Source of the DNA: JAPOVO01 sp026708165
GTDB lineage: Bacteria; Chloroflexota; UBA11872; VXNJ01
Reading direction: 5' to 3'
DNA: 64,000 nt
NCBI GenBank assembly: GCA_965208775.1
Contig: OZ242360.1
Coordinates: 2,976,001-3,040,000 of the forward strand
The stretch's first letter is position 1. Each line of letters begins with the position of its first letter. Below, in pieces: positions 52,862 through 61,775 of this stretch. Below the pieces are notes generated by a model, which had not been told where the DNA came from, searched no databases, and was given only the letters and a program-made list of their open reading frames with translations. Both the position numbers and the translations under genes were made by a program.

Positions 52862-53737
52862 TCACGAGACCATCGCTGCGCGGGACTGTTCACCGGCGTG
52901 GTAGGAGCTTCTGACGAGAGGTCCGGCCTCGACGTGACTGAATCCGAGATTCATGCCGTAGTCGCGGATCGCAAGAAACTCGTCGGGGTGATAGAACCGC
53001 TTGACGGGCAGGTGCTTCTTGGTGGGTTGCAGGTACTGGCCTACGGTGAGCAGATCACAGTTGTTCTCACGGATGTCGAGCATCGTGAGCTTCAACTCGT
53101 CCATGGTCTCCCCCAGCCCCACCATGAGGCCAGTCTTGGTGGTCATCGCCGGGTCTATTTCCTTAACCCGGCGGATGAGCTCCAGCGTGCGGTGGTAACG
53201 CGCCTTTGGCCTGACAATCCGATAGAGCCGGGGCACCGTTTCAGTGTTGTGATTGAGCACCACCGGCTTTGCTCTCACGACGGTAGCGAGCGCGTCCCAA
53301 TCGCCGAGGAAGTCGGGAATCAGCACCTCTACCTGACACGATGGCGTACGATGCCTGATCGCGCGGATGCAGGCGGCGAAGATGGATGCGCCGCCGTCGG
53401 GCGCGTCGTCGCGGTTGACAGACGTGATGACGGCGTAGTCCAGGCCCAGCTTTTCAACGGCCCTGGCCAGCCTCAGCGGCTCCAGCAGGTCGATAGGCTG
53501 GGGACGTCCCGATGTCACCGCGCAAAAGCCGCAGGCGCGGGTACAGGTGTCGCCGAGAATCATGAAGGTGGCAGTTCCGGCGTTCCAGCATTCGCCGATG
53601 TTTGGACAGCGGGCCTCTTCGCAAACGCTGTGAAGCTCGTGCTTGCGCATCAGCCGTTTCAGGTGATCGAACCGCTCCCCGCCGGGATATCTGGCTTTGA
53701 GCCACGGCGGCTTGGGCACACGCACTTCAGCGGCCAT
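52862..53737 (-). CDS. lipA: Lipoyl synthase
   Basis: 291-residue radical-SAM enzyme that inserts two sulfurs into octanoyl groups on E2 and GcvH proteins. Radical-SAM cluster ligands are in DTCTRACGFCAV (C-x3-C-x2-C); the auxiliary cluster that donates sulfur is bound by CEEARCPNIGEC (C-x4-C-x5-C), and the last cluster ligand, serine, is in VRSSYHAGE at the C-terminus. The ATG at 53737 follows CAGGTG; an in-frame GTG three codons earlier is also possible. It overlaps lipB by 11 bases, so both steps are co-translated. Confidence 0.95.
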   Translation of the reverse strand: MAAEVRVPKPPWLKARYPGGERFDHLKRLMRKHELHSVCEEARCPNIGECWNAGTATFMILGDTCTRACGFCAVTSGRPQPIDLLEPLRLARAVEKLGLDYAVITSVNRDDAPDGGASIFAACIRAIRHRTPSCQVEVLIPDFLGDWDALATVVRAKPVVLNHNTETVPRLYRIVRPKARYHRTLELIRRVKEIDPAMTTKTGLMVGLGETMDELKLTMLDIRENNCDLLTVGQYLQPTKKHLPVKRFYHPDEFLAIRDYGMNLGFSHVEAGPLVRSSYHAGEQSRAAMVS

Positions 53738-54443
53738 TGCCAACACCTGCCTGAACGAGGGAATCTACATGATGCGCGACTTCGACCAGGTCGACATGGA
53801 ACCGTTCCGAAAAGGCCGCCGTGAACGCGTCTTCAACCTCGCGCATGGCGGGGGCGATGCCGGTAATGCTGCTGATCGAAACGACCGGGGCGTCGGGCAA
53901 GCCGCATGGAACAATTGCTTCGAACCAAGTCAGGTCGGTCGTAACGTTGAGCGCTATACCGTGGCTCGTTACGCCGCGCTGTATGCGCACTCCGACGGCG
54001 GCTATCTTGGCGCCGCCGACCCAAATACCGGGCTTACCCTTCACGCGGCGGCCATCAATGCCGAATGAGTGCAGCGTCGCTATCAACGTCGATTCGAGCG
54101 ATCTAACGTAGTCGGTGGGGGGGATCCGCCGCTCGCGAATATTCAATATCGGATACGCGATAAGTTGACCGGGGCCGTGGAACGTAATGTCGCCGCCACG
54201 ATCGACATCGAGGACCGTGGCACCGCGCGCTTCGAGAAGCTCGGAAGGAGCCAGCAGGTTCTTGCGCCCTCCGCGGGCTCCCATCGTGTATACGGGCGGG
54301 TGCTCCAGCAACGCCAGACATTCGGATGACCGTCCCTCGCGAACAGACCCGGCACGACGCCGCTGCCAGTCGAATGCGGTTAGATATTCGATCAACCCGA
54401 ATCGGTGCAGCGGAATCGAGTGTGTGTGCTCATCGGCGTTCAT
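53727..54443 (-). CDS. lipB: Octanoyl-[acyl carrier protein]-protein N-octanoyltransferase
   Basis: 238-residue LipB that moves octanoate from acyl carrier protein onto lipoyl-domain lysines, before LipA acts. RGGDITFHGPGQLIAYPI is the family signature, the catalytic lysine is in GAKIAAVGVRI, and the catalytic cysteine in IVPCGL. Length is normal. The first gene of a lipB-lipA pair, divergent from the pyruvate dehydrogenase operon whose E2 needs lipoylation. Confidence 0.95.
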   Translation of the reverse strand: MNADEHTHSIPLHRFGLIEYLTAFDWQRRRAGSVREGRSSECLALLEHPPVYTMGARGGRKNLLAPSELLEARGATVLDVDRGGDITFHGPGQLIAYPILNIRERRIPPTDYVRSLESTLIATLHSFGIDGRRVKGKPGIWVGGAKIAAVGVRIQRGVTSHGIALNVTTDLTWFEAIVPCGLPDAPVVSISSITGIAPAMREVEDAFTAAFSERFHVDLVEVAHHVDSLVQAGVGNGR

Positions 54444-54578
54444 TGCGTGTCAATAGTAGCGCGTCGCCCGTCTCTCGTAAGATGTAGATATGTGTAAGTC
54501 TGGTTTGAATTCGGAATATAGGGCTCTGAGGGAGAGTGGATTTTGGGTTCCCGCTCTCCCATCGACGGAGAGGGAGTG

Positions 54579-57278
54579 ATGGTCAGCACGATTCCCGCCG
54601 CGCAGAACCTGGACGGTCACGCAGCGCTCCGAGATCTTGAGGTCAGGGATTGGATTGATTCCTTGCGGGACGTGCTGTTGCTGCGCGGCGCGAACCAGGT
54701 CGAGCGGATACTCCGCGAATTGCAGATCCACGCACAGAAGAACGGTGTATCGCTGCCCGTAAACGTCCAGACTCCCTATGTGAATACCATCGCGCCCGAG
54801 GATGAGCCGCAGTATCCCGGCGATTTGGAGCTGGAGAGGGCCATCAGACGCGTGCTTCGCTGGACGGCGATGGCGACGGTGGTGGAGGCCAATCGGAATT
54901 ACGACGGCATCGGCGGGCACATCTCCACCTACGCGTCGGCGGCAACGCTGTACGAGGTTGGGTTCAACCATTTCTTCAGGGGGGGCGACCATCCGTGCGG
55001 GGGCGATCTGGTCTATTTCCAGGGGCACTCGTCGCCGGGTATATATTCGCGCGCGTTCCTGGAGGGGCGGGTTTCGGCCCACGAGCTTCACAACTTCAGA
55101 CGGGAACTGGCTGAAGGCGGCGGACTGCCGTCGTATCCTCACCCGTGGCTCAAGCCGGACTTCTGGCAGTTCCCCACGGTGTCGATGGGTCTAGGTCCGA
55201 TCATGTCCATCTACCAGGCGCGTTTCATGCGCTACCTGGAGGATCGGGGACTGAAGGAGCCGACGGACGCTAACGTGTGGGCTTTCCTGGGCGATGGCGA
55301 ATGCGATTCGCCGGAGGCGCTGGGGGCGGTCACCCTAGCGTCGCGCGAGAAGCTGGACAACCTGATCTGGGTGGTCAACTGCAACTTGCAGCGTCTGGAC
55401 GGCCCGGTGCGCGGCAACGGCAACATCATCCAGGAGCTGGAGGCCATCTTCCGCGGCACCGGCTGGAACGTAATCAAGGTCATCTGGGGATCCGATTGGG
55501 ACCCTCTCTATGCCAAGGACTACGACGGCCTGCTAACGAAGAGAGCGGGAGAAGTCGTCGACGGTGAATACCAAAAGTACATCGTGGCCGGCGGTAGCTA
55601 TATTCGCGAGAATTTCTATGGGGTAGACGAGCGTCTGCTGGATATGGTCGCGGACAAGACAGACGACGAGCTCTGGTTTATGCGGCTGGGAGGCCACGAC
55701 TCGGAAAAGGTACACGCGGCCTATTCCGCCGCCGTCAACCACAAGGACGCGCCCACCGTGATCCTTGCCCGGACGATAAAAGGCTACGGGCTTGGAGAGG
55801 CGGGTGAGGGCAGGAACATCACCCATCAGCAGAAGAAGCTGAACGAGGACGAGCTGCACCTCTTTCGCGACCGTTTCAAGATTCCCTTGTCCAACGAGGA
55901 GATCGCAAAGGCCGCTCTGTACCGTCCCGACGACGCGAGTCCAGAGATTGAGTACTTGCACGAGCGGCGGAAGGCTCTGGGCGGGTACGTGCCGTTCCGG
56001 AGGACGGAGTCGCCGTCGATCGGCGGTTTCGACCACACCGCACTCGACGAGTTCTATGGCGGGACCGGGGACCGGACAGCCTCGACGACGATGGCGTTCG
56101 TGCGAGTGCTTTCGAAACTTCTCCGCGATCCCGTGATCGGCGACCTGATCGTTCCCATAGTCCCGGACGAAGCCCGCACCTTCGGCATGGAGGCGCTGTT
56201 CCGGCAGGTTGGAATCTACTCCCGGCTCGGCCAGCTATACGAACCGGTGGATTCCGACAGCCTGCTCTTTTACAAGGAGTCGACAGACGGCCAGATTCTC
56301 GAGGAGGGAATAACCGAAGCCGGCTCGGCGTCGTCGTTCATCGCGGCCGGGACCGCTTACGCCAACTATGGATTGCCCACCATTCCGTTCTACATCTACT
56401 ACTCGATGTTCGGGTATCAGCGGGTCGGCGACCTGCTATGGGCCGCGGCGGATTCGCGTGCGAGGGGTTTCCTGATCGGAGCGACCGCCGGGCGCACGAC
56501 TCTCTCAGGGGAAGGACTTCAGCACGAGGACGGCCACAGCCACGTGTTGTTCTCGGTAATTCCCACGTGCAAGTCATACGATCCGGCGTTTGCTTATGAG
56601 ATCGCGGTGATCATTCGCGAAGGCATCCGCCGCATGTACGAGCAAGGTGAGGACATTTATTACTACCTGACCGTAACCAACGAGAATTACCTGCATCCCG
56701 CAATGCCCGACGGTCCTGAGGTGCAGGATGGGATCCTGAAGGGGATGTACCGATTCAATGCCGCGGAAGGGGCGGAGAGCAGGCCGCGCGCCCAGCTTCT
56801 AGGCAGCGGAGCCATTCTGAACGAGGTCATCAAGGCTCAGCAATTGCTTAGCGAGCGGTTTGGAGTAGCGGCGGATGTGTGGTCCGTCACAAGCTATAAC
56901 GAACTGCGGCGTGAGGCGCTCGAGATCGAGCGCTGGAACCTTCTGCATCCCGGCGAGCCAGCCAGAGCGCCCTACATTACTGAATGCCTTTCGAGGGATC
57001 CCGGAGTAGTCGTCGCGTCGTCCGACTACCTGAAGAGTCTCCCCGATTCAATCGCCAAGTGGGTGCCCGGCCACATGATGTCTTTGGGAACGGACGGTTT
57101 CGGTCGCAGCGACACGCGAGAGGGACTGCGGGACTTTTTCGAGGTCGATGCTCGATACATCAGCCTGGCCGCGCTCTCGGCTCTAGCCCGCAATGGCGAG
57201 ATAGGCTTTGAAGTGGTGAAGAAAGCGCTGAAGGACCTAGATATCGATCCCTCCAAACAGAATCCGTTCTATGCTTGA
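54579..57278 (+). CDS. aceE: Pyruvate dehydrogenase E1, homodimeric AceE type
   Basis: 899-residue ThDP enzyme that decarboxylates pyruvate and passes the acetyl group to E2. The ThDP/Mg motif is GDGECDSPEALGAVTLASREK...VVNCN near residue 230. GGHISTYASAATLYEVGFNHFF is a typical AceE N-terminal segment, and ATAGRTTLSGEGLQHEDGHS lies in the pyrimidine domain. Length is close to the 887 of E. coli AceE. The ATG at 54579 follows GGAGAGGGAG; an in-frame TTG 12 codons earlier translates a repeat-like stretch. First gene of the E1-E2-E3 operon. Confidence 0.94.
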   Translation: MVSTIPAAQNLDGHAALRDLEVRDWIDSLRDVLLLRGANQVERILRELQIHAQKNGVSLPVNVQTPYVNTIAPEDEPQYPGDLELERAIRRVLRWTAMATVVEANRNYDGIGGHISTYASAATLYEVGFNHFFRGGDHPCGGDLVYFQGHSSPGIYSRAFLEGRVSAHELHNFRRELAEGGGLPSYPHPWLKPDFWQFPTVSMGLGPIMSIYQARFMRYLEDRGLKEPTDANVWAFLGDGECDSPEALGAVTLASREKLDNLIWVVNCNLQRLDGPVRGNGNIIQELEAIFRGTGWNVIKVIWGSDWDPLYAKDYDGLLTKRAGEVVDGEYQKYIVAGGSYIRENFYGVDERLLDMVADKTDDELWFMRLGGHDSEKVHAAYSAAVNHKDAPTVILARTIKGYGLGEAGEGRNITHQQKKLNEDELHLFRDRFKIPLSNEEIAKAALYRPDDASPEIEYLHERRKALGGYVPFRRTESPSIGGFDHTALDEFYGGTGDRTASTTMAFVRVLSKLLRDPVIGDLIVPIVPDEARTFGMEALFRQVGIYSRLGQLYEPVDSDSLLFYKESTDGQILEEGITEAGSASSFIAAGTAYANYGLPTIPFYIYYSMFGYQRVGDLLWAAADSRARGFLIGATAGRTTLSGEGLQHEDGHSHVLFSVIPTCKSYDPAFAYEIAVIIREGIRRMYEQGEDIYYYLTVTNENYLHPAMPDGPEVQDGILKGMYRFNAAEGAESRPRAQLLGSGAILNEVIKAQQLLSERFGVAADVWSVTSYNELRREALEIERWNLLHPGEPARAPYITECLSRDPGVVVASSDYLKSLPDSIAKWVPGHMMSLGTDGFGRSDTREGLRDFFEVDARYISLAALSALARNGEIGFEVVKKALKDLDIDPSKQNPFYA

Positions 57279-57316
57279 CGCTTCGGTAGAGTCTCCGGTT
57301 CGAACTGGTTGAGTCC

Positions 57317-58618
57317 GTGACCACCGACATCAAGCTCCCAGAACTGGGCGAGAACATCGAAGAAGCAGATGTTCTGTCGGTGCTTGTGAGCGAAGGCGAC
57401 CGGGTACTCAGAGACGAGCCGATCATCGAGATAGAGACCGAGAAGGCGACAATCGAGGTCCCGTCTTTCCTGGAAGGGACGGTGGCGAACGTCGCGGTGA
57501 GCGCGGGCGACACTGTCGAGGTCGGGCAGGTGATCCTGACACTCGATTCATCGGACGACGGCGAGCCGCAGGCAAATACTCGGGAGGAGGAATCCCGCCC
57601 TGCCGAGCCGGCTGCGCGGGGCGTAACCTCGGCGGAGCCGACGCCCGCGCCGCCTGAAGTTACGAGACCCGCTCCGTCACCGCCGGTCGCTCCGCCACCC
57701 CATATTTCGACAAGCGAGGAGGGGGCGCATCCGGTGTTTGCGTCGCCATCGACGCGGACGTTCGCGCGCGAAATCGGTGTCGATGTTCGACAGGTGCGCG
57801 GAAGCGGACCGGGCGGCCGCATATCCGACGAGGACGTAAAGCTGCACTCCCGCACGCGAGTCTTTGCCGAGCCAGCGACAGAGACCGTTCGCCCCCTGCC
57901 CGACTTTTCCGAGTTCGGCCCGATTGAACGGATTCCCATGAGCAGGGTCAGACGCACCATCGCCGAGCACGTCGGTCAGGCGGCATCGACCATCCCGCAC
58001 GTAACTTTGTTCGAATCGGCGGACGTCACCGAGACCGAAGAGCTGCGGTCACGTTACAAGTCGAAGGCGGAAGCGGCGGGCGGCAAACTGACGATCACGG
58101 CAATCGTCATCAAGGTCGTGGCGAGGGCGCTGGAGGCGTTCCCCATGGTCAATGCAAGCCTTGATGCCGGCAGGCACGAAATCGTTTTGAAGCGCTACTT
58201 TCACGTCGGCGTTGCCGCTGACACCGATCGAGGCCTGGTGGTGCCAGTCATTCGTGACGTGGACCGGAAGAACATAATCGATATCTCGGTTGAGTTGACG
58301 GAGCTCGCCGAGAAGGCGAGGTCGGGCAAGCTTTCCCTCGGCGAACTGCAAGGGGGGAATATCGCGGTAACCAATCTGGGCGGCCTCGGCACCGGCCACT
58401 TCACTCCGATAATCAACGCTCCCGACGTTGCGATTCTCGGGGTAGGCAGGGCTGAGACGCGGCCCGTGTATGGCGAGTCCGGCCTGGAGCCGAGACTGAT
58501 CGCGCCGCTCTCGCTTTCGTTCGACCATAGAGCCATAGACGGCGCGGACGGGGCGAGACTTCTTCACTGGATCGTCGAAGCGCTCGGTAAGCCGCAGCTT
58601 CCGGAGTTCGAGGGCTGA
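57317..58618 (+). CDS. aceF: 2-oxo acid dehydrogenase E2 (dihydrolipoyl acetyltransferase), one lipoyl domain
   Basis: 433-residue core protein of the pyruvate dehydrogenase complex. One lipoyl domain (1-80) with the lipoylated lysine K43 in IETEKATIEVPS; a Pro/Ala/Glu linker (about 85-135); a peripheral-subunit-binding domain (SPSTRTFAREIGVDVRQVRGSGPGGRI); and the acyltransferase domain with catalytic histidine in SFDHRAIDGADGAR. AceE-type complexes often have E2 with two or three lipoyl domains; here there is one. The GTG start at 57317 begins 38 bases after E1. Confidence 0.92.
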   Translation: MTTDIKLPELGENIEEADVLSVLVSEGDRVLRDEPIIEIETEKATIEVPSFLEGTVANVAVSAGDTVEVGQVILTLDSSDDGEPQANTREEESRPAEPAARGVTSAEPTPAPPEVTRPAPSPPVAPPPHISTSEEGAHPVFASPSTRTFAREIGVDVRQVRGSGPGGRISDEDVKLHSRTRVFAEPATETVRPLPDFSEFGPIERIPMSRVRRTIAEHVGQAASTIPHVTLFESADVTETEELRSRYKSKAEAAGGKLTITAIVIKVVARALEAFPMVNASLDAGRHEIVLKRYFHVGVAADTDRGLVVPVIRDVDRKNIIDISVELTELAEKARSGKLSLGELQGGNIAVTNLGGLGTGHFTPIINAPDVAILGVGRAETRPVYGESGLEPRLIAPLSLSFDHRAIDGADGARLLHWIVEALGKPQLPEFEG

Positions 58619-58664
58619 GCGTCCGGCAGGCTGGTCCGATGGAACGACGGAGGCTCGCGGCGCC

Positions 58665-60089
58665 TTGAGTCAAGCAGGTGAGAAGCTTCGTATAGCGGTG
58701 ATAGGCGCGGGCCCCGGCGGGTATCCGGCGGCGTTCCACGCGGCGGACCTGGGATTGGACGTCACGCTCATCGACCCTGAACCGAATCCTGGAGGAGTTT
58801 GCCTATATCGCGGCTGTATTCCGTCAAAGGCGCTGCTTCACGCCGCAGGCGTTATACGAGAGTCGGAGCGGGCGGGGGAGTTGGGGATACGGTTCGAGCC
58901 ACCAGAGGTGGACCTGGAGCGGCTCCGCGACTGGAAAGACAAGACCGTCAGACAGTTGACCGGCGGGCTGGGAATGCTGCGAGACCGCAGGAAGGTCGAT
59001 TACGTTCAGGGGAGAGCGCGATTCCTCGACGCGCACACACTGCAGGTGACCGGGCCGGGCGGAGACGAGGTTCGCGTGGAGTTCGATTACGCGATCGTGG
59101 CGACCGGTTCGCGTCCGGCGACAGTCCCAGCGCTGGACCTCGATTCGCCCAGAGTAATGGACTCGACGGAGGCGCTCGCGCTTAACGACGTGCCGAACTC
59201 CTTGCTGGTCGTTGGCGGCGGCTACATCGGCCTGGAGCTTGGGACGGTGTACGCCGCGCTGGGGACGAGCGTGACAGTTGTGGAGATGACCTCGGGACTT
59301 CTGCCGGGAGTCGACCGCGATCTGGTGGACGTGCTGCAACGTCGGCTGGAAGGCGATCTCGACCGCATTTTGCTGAACACGAAGGTTGTCGACATCGCTG
59401 AAGAGGTTGAGGGATTGAGGGTGGATCTCTCTCCCCAGTCCGACGAGTCGGGCGGGGAGTATGAGAAAGTCCTAGTATCAGTGGGGCGCCGTCCGAACTC
59501 GGAGAGTCTCGGACTCGAATCGACGAGTGCGGAGGTTTCCGACCAGGGGTTCATAGTTACCGACAGCCAGCGCCGGACAGGGGAACCTAATATCTTCGCG
59601 ATTGGGGACGTGGCGGGGGAGCCGATGCTCGCGCACAAGGCCACCGCCGAGGCGCGGGTCGCGGTGGACGCGATTGCGGGGCGCCCGTCGGCATTCGATC
59701 CGAGCGCGATACCAGCCGTGGTCTTCACCGACCCGGAGATAGCCTGGTGCGGCCTAACAGAAACCGAGGCCGACAAAGCTCACGTGAGAGTCGAAGTCGC
59801 CACTTATCCGTGGGTAGCTTCGGGGCGCGCCGCGACTCTAGGCAGACGGGACGGGCTTACGAAACTGATTGTTCAGCCCCGGACCGAACGCATTCTCGGT
59901 ATGGGGATCGTTGGACCGGGCGCAGGTGAACTGATAGCGGAAGGCGTGCTGGCGGTGGAGATGGGTGCGCGAGTGAAAGACCTGGAAATGACGATTCACC
60001 CGCACCCGACGCTGTCCGAATCGCTGATGGAATCGGCGGGGGTGTTCTTCGGCGTCAGTCCGCACTATATCGCCCGCCGACGGGGCTGA
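58665..60089 (+). CDS. lpdA: Dihydrolipoyl dehydrogenase (E3)
   Basis: 474-residue flavoprotein that reoxidises the dihydrolipoyl group of E2 and reduces NAD. FAD motif VIGAGPGGYPAA, redox cysteines C46 and C51 in GGVCLYRGCIPSK, NAD motif VVGGGYIGLELGTVYAALG, and the catalytic His-Glu pair in HPHPTLSESLME at the end. The start is a TTG at 58665, the only start that gives the normal N-terminus. Last gene of the complex operon. Confidence 0.95.
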   Translation: MSQAGEKLRIAVIGAGPGGYPAAFHAADLGLDVTLIDPEPNPGGVCLYRGCIPSKALLHAAGVIRESERAGELGIRFEPPEVDLERLRDWKDKTVRQLTGGLGMLRDRRKVDYVQGRARFLDAHTLQVTGPGGDEVRVEFDYAIVATGSRPATVPALDLDSPRVMDSTEALALNDVPNSLLVVGGGYIGLELGTVYAALGTSVTVVEMTSGLLPGVDRDLVDVLQRRLEGDLDRILLNTKVVDIAEEVEGLRVDLSPQSDESGGEYEKVLVSVGRRPNSESLGLESTSAEVSDQGFIVTDSQRRTGEPNIFAIGDVAGEPMLAHKATAEARVAVDAIAGRPSAFDPSAIPAVVFTDPEIAWCGLTETEADKAHVRVEVATYPWVASGRAATLGRRDGLTKLIVQPRTERILGMGIVGPGAGELIAEGVLAVEMGARVKDLEMTIHPHPTLSESLMESAGVFFGVSPHYIARRRG

Positions 60090-60211
60090 CCGGTGCGTGG
60101 CTTCACCGGCTGCGGTCTGGGGCATACGCCGGGAAGTGGCGCGATAGTCCGCCGTGCAACCGTGGAATCGAATGAGCGACTCACTGTCCGAACTGGCCAA
60201 GGCGGGCGCGC

Positions 60212-61000
60212 TTGAGGGACTGGGGGTGTCTTCCTACAGGGTTGCCTTTGTTCATAATCGCCGGAGTGGTCACGCTGGTGGTCACGCTGGTCGCCGCTAC
60301 GCTGATCGCTCCGCTGTTCGGTGAAAGCGTGCCACTCGAGGGCATTCTCGGGGAGGCTAGCCAACCGAGGTACGGTTATGGCCGATATGGCCGCGCACCC
60401 CGAATCGATACCGATATATTCCAATCCACCCCGACCCGGATTCCGTGGGCAAGCGATCTCGGTCTTGGTCCCGTCATCCCAAATCCCGCCCGGCAGGAGG
60501 AACTGCCGGAAGAACTGCGAGAGCAACCGGGGTCCATTGATTCGGGTCTGGTGGTTCTCAGGCAGCTTCGGGAGAGAATCCCTCAACTGGAGGCTGTTTA
60601 TGAGGTGCTGCTGGATTCCAAGTCCAGGATAGTGATCAGAGATTTCCGCAATTCCCTTGGACGGTATTCGACGTTGTCCGAAACGATTTCGATCGACAGG
60701 GATGTGGTGGAAGAGTCGAACTATGCGGTGGCGATGGTCCTTGCGCACGAAGGCCAGCACGCCCTCGATCATCGCCTGGGGCGTCTAGCCGCTGATTCGA
60801 GGTCCTGCTATAACGCCGAGGCGAGGGCGTTCGATCTGTCGATTTTCATTTGGCAATCGTTGTGGGGGATGGAAGGGAAGGCCGGTAGGTTGTCAAAGAT
60901 CGAAGCCGACTTCAACAGGATGGCCGCAATCAAGCAGGAGGACCCTATCGGTTACGTGGAGCGGCTGATAGAGCTGTACGGCGACATTTGCGGTGTCTGA
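60212..61000 (+). CDS. Membrane-anchored protein with HExxH zinc-peptidase motif
   Basis: 262-residue protein. One N-terminal helix (LPLFIIAGVVTLVVTLVAATLIAPLF), then a proline-rich, low-complexity spacer to about residue 115, then a helical domain with H179-E-G-Q-H183 in MVLAHEGQHALDH and a glutamate E203 in YNAEARAFD, 20 residues later. This spacing fits gluzincin metallopeptidases. I cannot place it in a named family. The start is TTG, and the site is about 120 bases after lpdA on the same strand. Cleavage activity and substrate are inference. Confidence 0.6.
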   Translation: MRDWGCLPTGLPLFIIAGVVTLVVTLVAATLIAPLFGESVPLEGILGEASQPRYGYGRYGRAPRIDTDIFQSTPTRIPWASDLGLGPVIPNPARQEELPEELREQPGSIDSGLVVLRQLRERIPQLEAVYEVLLDSKSRIVIRDFRNSLGRYSTLSETISIDRDVVEESNYAVAMVLAHEGQHALDHRLGRLAADSRSCYNAEARAFDLSIFIWQSLWGMEGKAGRLSKIEADFNRMAAIKQEDPIGYVERLIELYGDICGV

Positions 61001-61015
61001 GACGCGGGCCGGCTG

Positions 61016-61744
61016 CTAGAAGGTAGGTTGGTAGAGGTCGATTACGCGTCCGCTGGCGGCGAGCGGCAGGCTCTTTATGGCGAACAGCACCGCGTTTGCG
61101 ACATCGGTGGAGGTCACCGAGCGGGGATTCGGCTCGGGGGGCGGATCTCTTCGCGCGCTAGCGCCGGCGTCGCTGACGGGGCCGGGGCATACGGTGAACA
61201 CACGCACGCCGAACTCGCGCAGCGATTCCGCGAGGGACTCGTCGAAGCCGACCAGCCCAAACTTGGACGCGGCATAGGCACCCATTGAGTGCACCGGCGC
61301 GCCCCGGAGGCCGGCGGCCGACGATATGCCGACGATCACGCCCGAGCCGCGGCCAGCCATTTGCCCGGCGACGGCCCGGGCAAATAGAAACGGTCCGCGC
61401 AAGTTGACGGCTATCACCCGGTCCCAATCTTCAACTTCAGTCTTATAGGTGGGAGACGTGATCGCGAATCCGGCGTTGTTGATCAGCACGTCGACCGCTC
61501 CGAACTCGTCCATCGCGGCTTTGACGACAGTCTGCGCCGTGTCCTCGCAGGCCGCGTCGCCGGGTATTGCCAATACTCGCGAGCCGGAATCGCGGGCGGC
61601 CGCGGCGGTCTGATCGATCTCCGACCTGGTACGGGCGGTCAGGACCAGATTCGCGCCCTCGGCGGCGAGCGCCAGCGCGATTGCCCGTCCGATTCCCCGG
61701 CCCGCGCCGGTTACGATCGCGGCGGCTCCGTTGAGATCAATCAT
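61016..61744 (-). CDS. Short-chain dehydrogenase/reductase, paralogue of the 15813 gene
   Basis: 242-residue classical SDR with TGAGRGIG (about 12-19), NNAG (about 89), catalytic serine in GISSAAG and YAASK. LVLTARTRSEIDQTAAA after the second strand suggests NADP use. The ends CPGPVSDAG and LPLAASGRVIDL match the SDR at 15813-16550 closely. Convergent with the HExxH gene across 15 bases. Substrate unknown. Confidence 0.87.
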   Translation of the reverse strand: MIDLNGAAAIVTGAGRGIGRAIALALAAEGANLVLTARTRSEIDQTAAAARDSGSRVLAIPGDAACEDTAQTVVKAAMDEFGAVDVLINNAGFAITSPTYKTEVEDWDRVIAVNLRGPFLFARAVAGQMAGRGSGVIVGISSAAGLRGAPVHSMGAYAASKFGLVGFDESLAESLREFGVRVFTVCPGPVSDAGASARRDPPPEPNPRSVTSTDVANAVLFAIKSLPLAASGRVIDLYQPTF

Positions 61745-61775
61745 CGTGGTTCAGGCACCTGTACCCGCTTAATCA

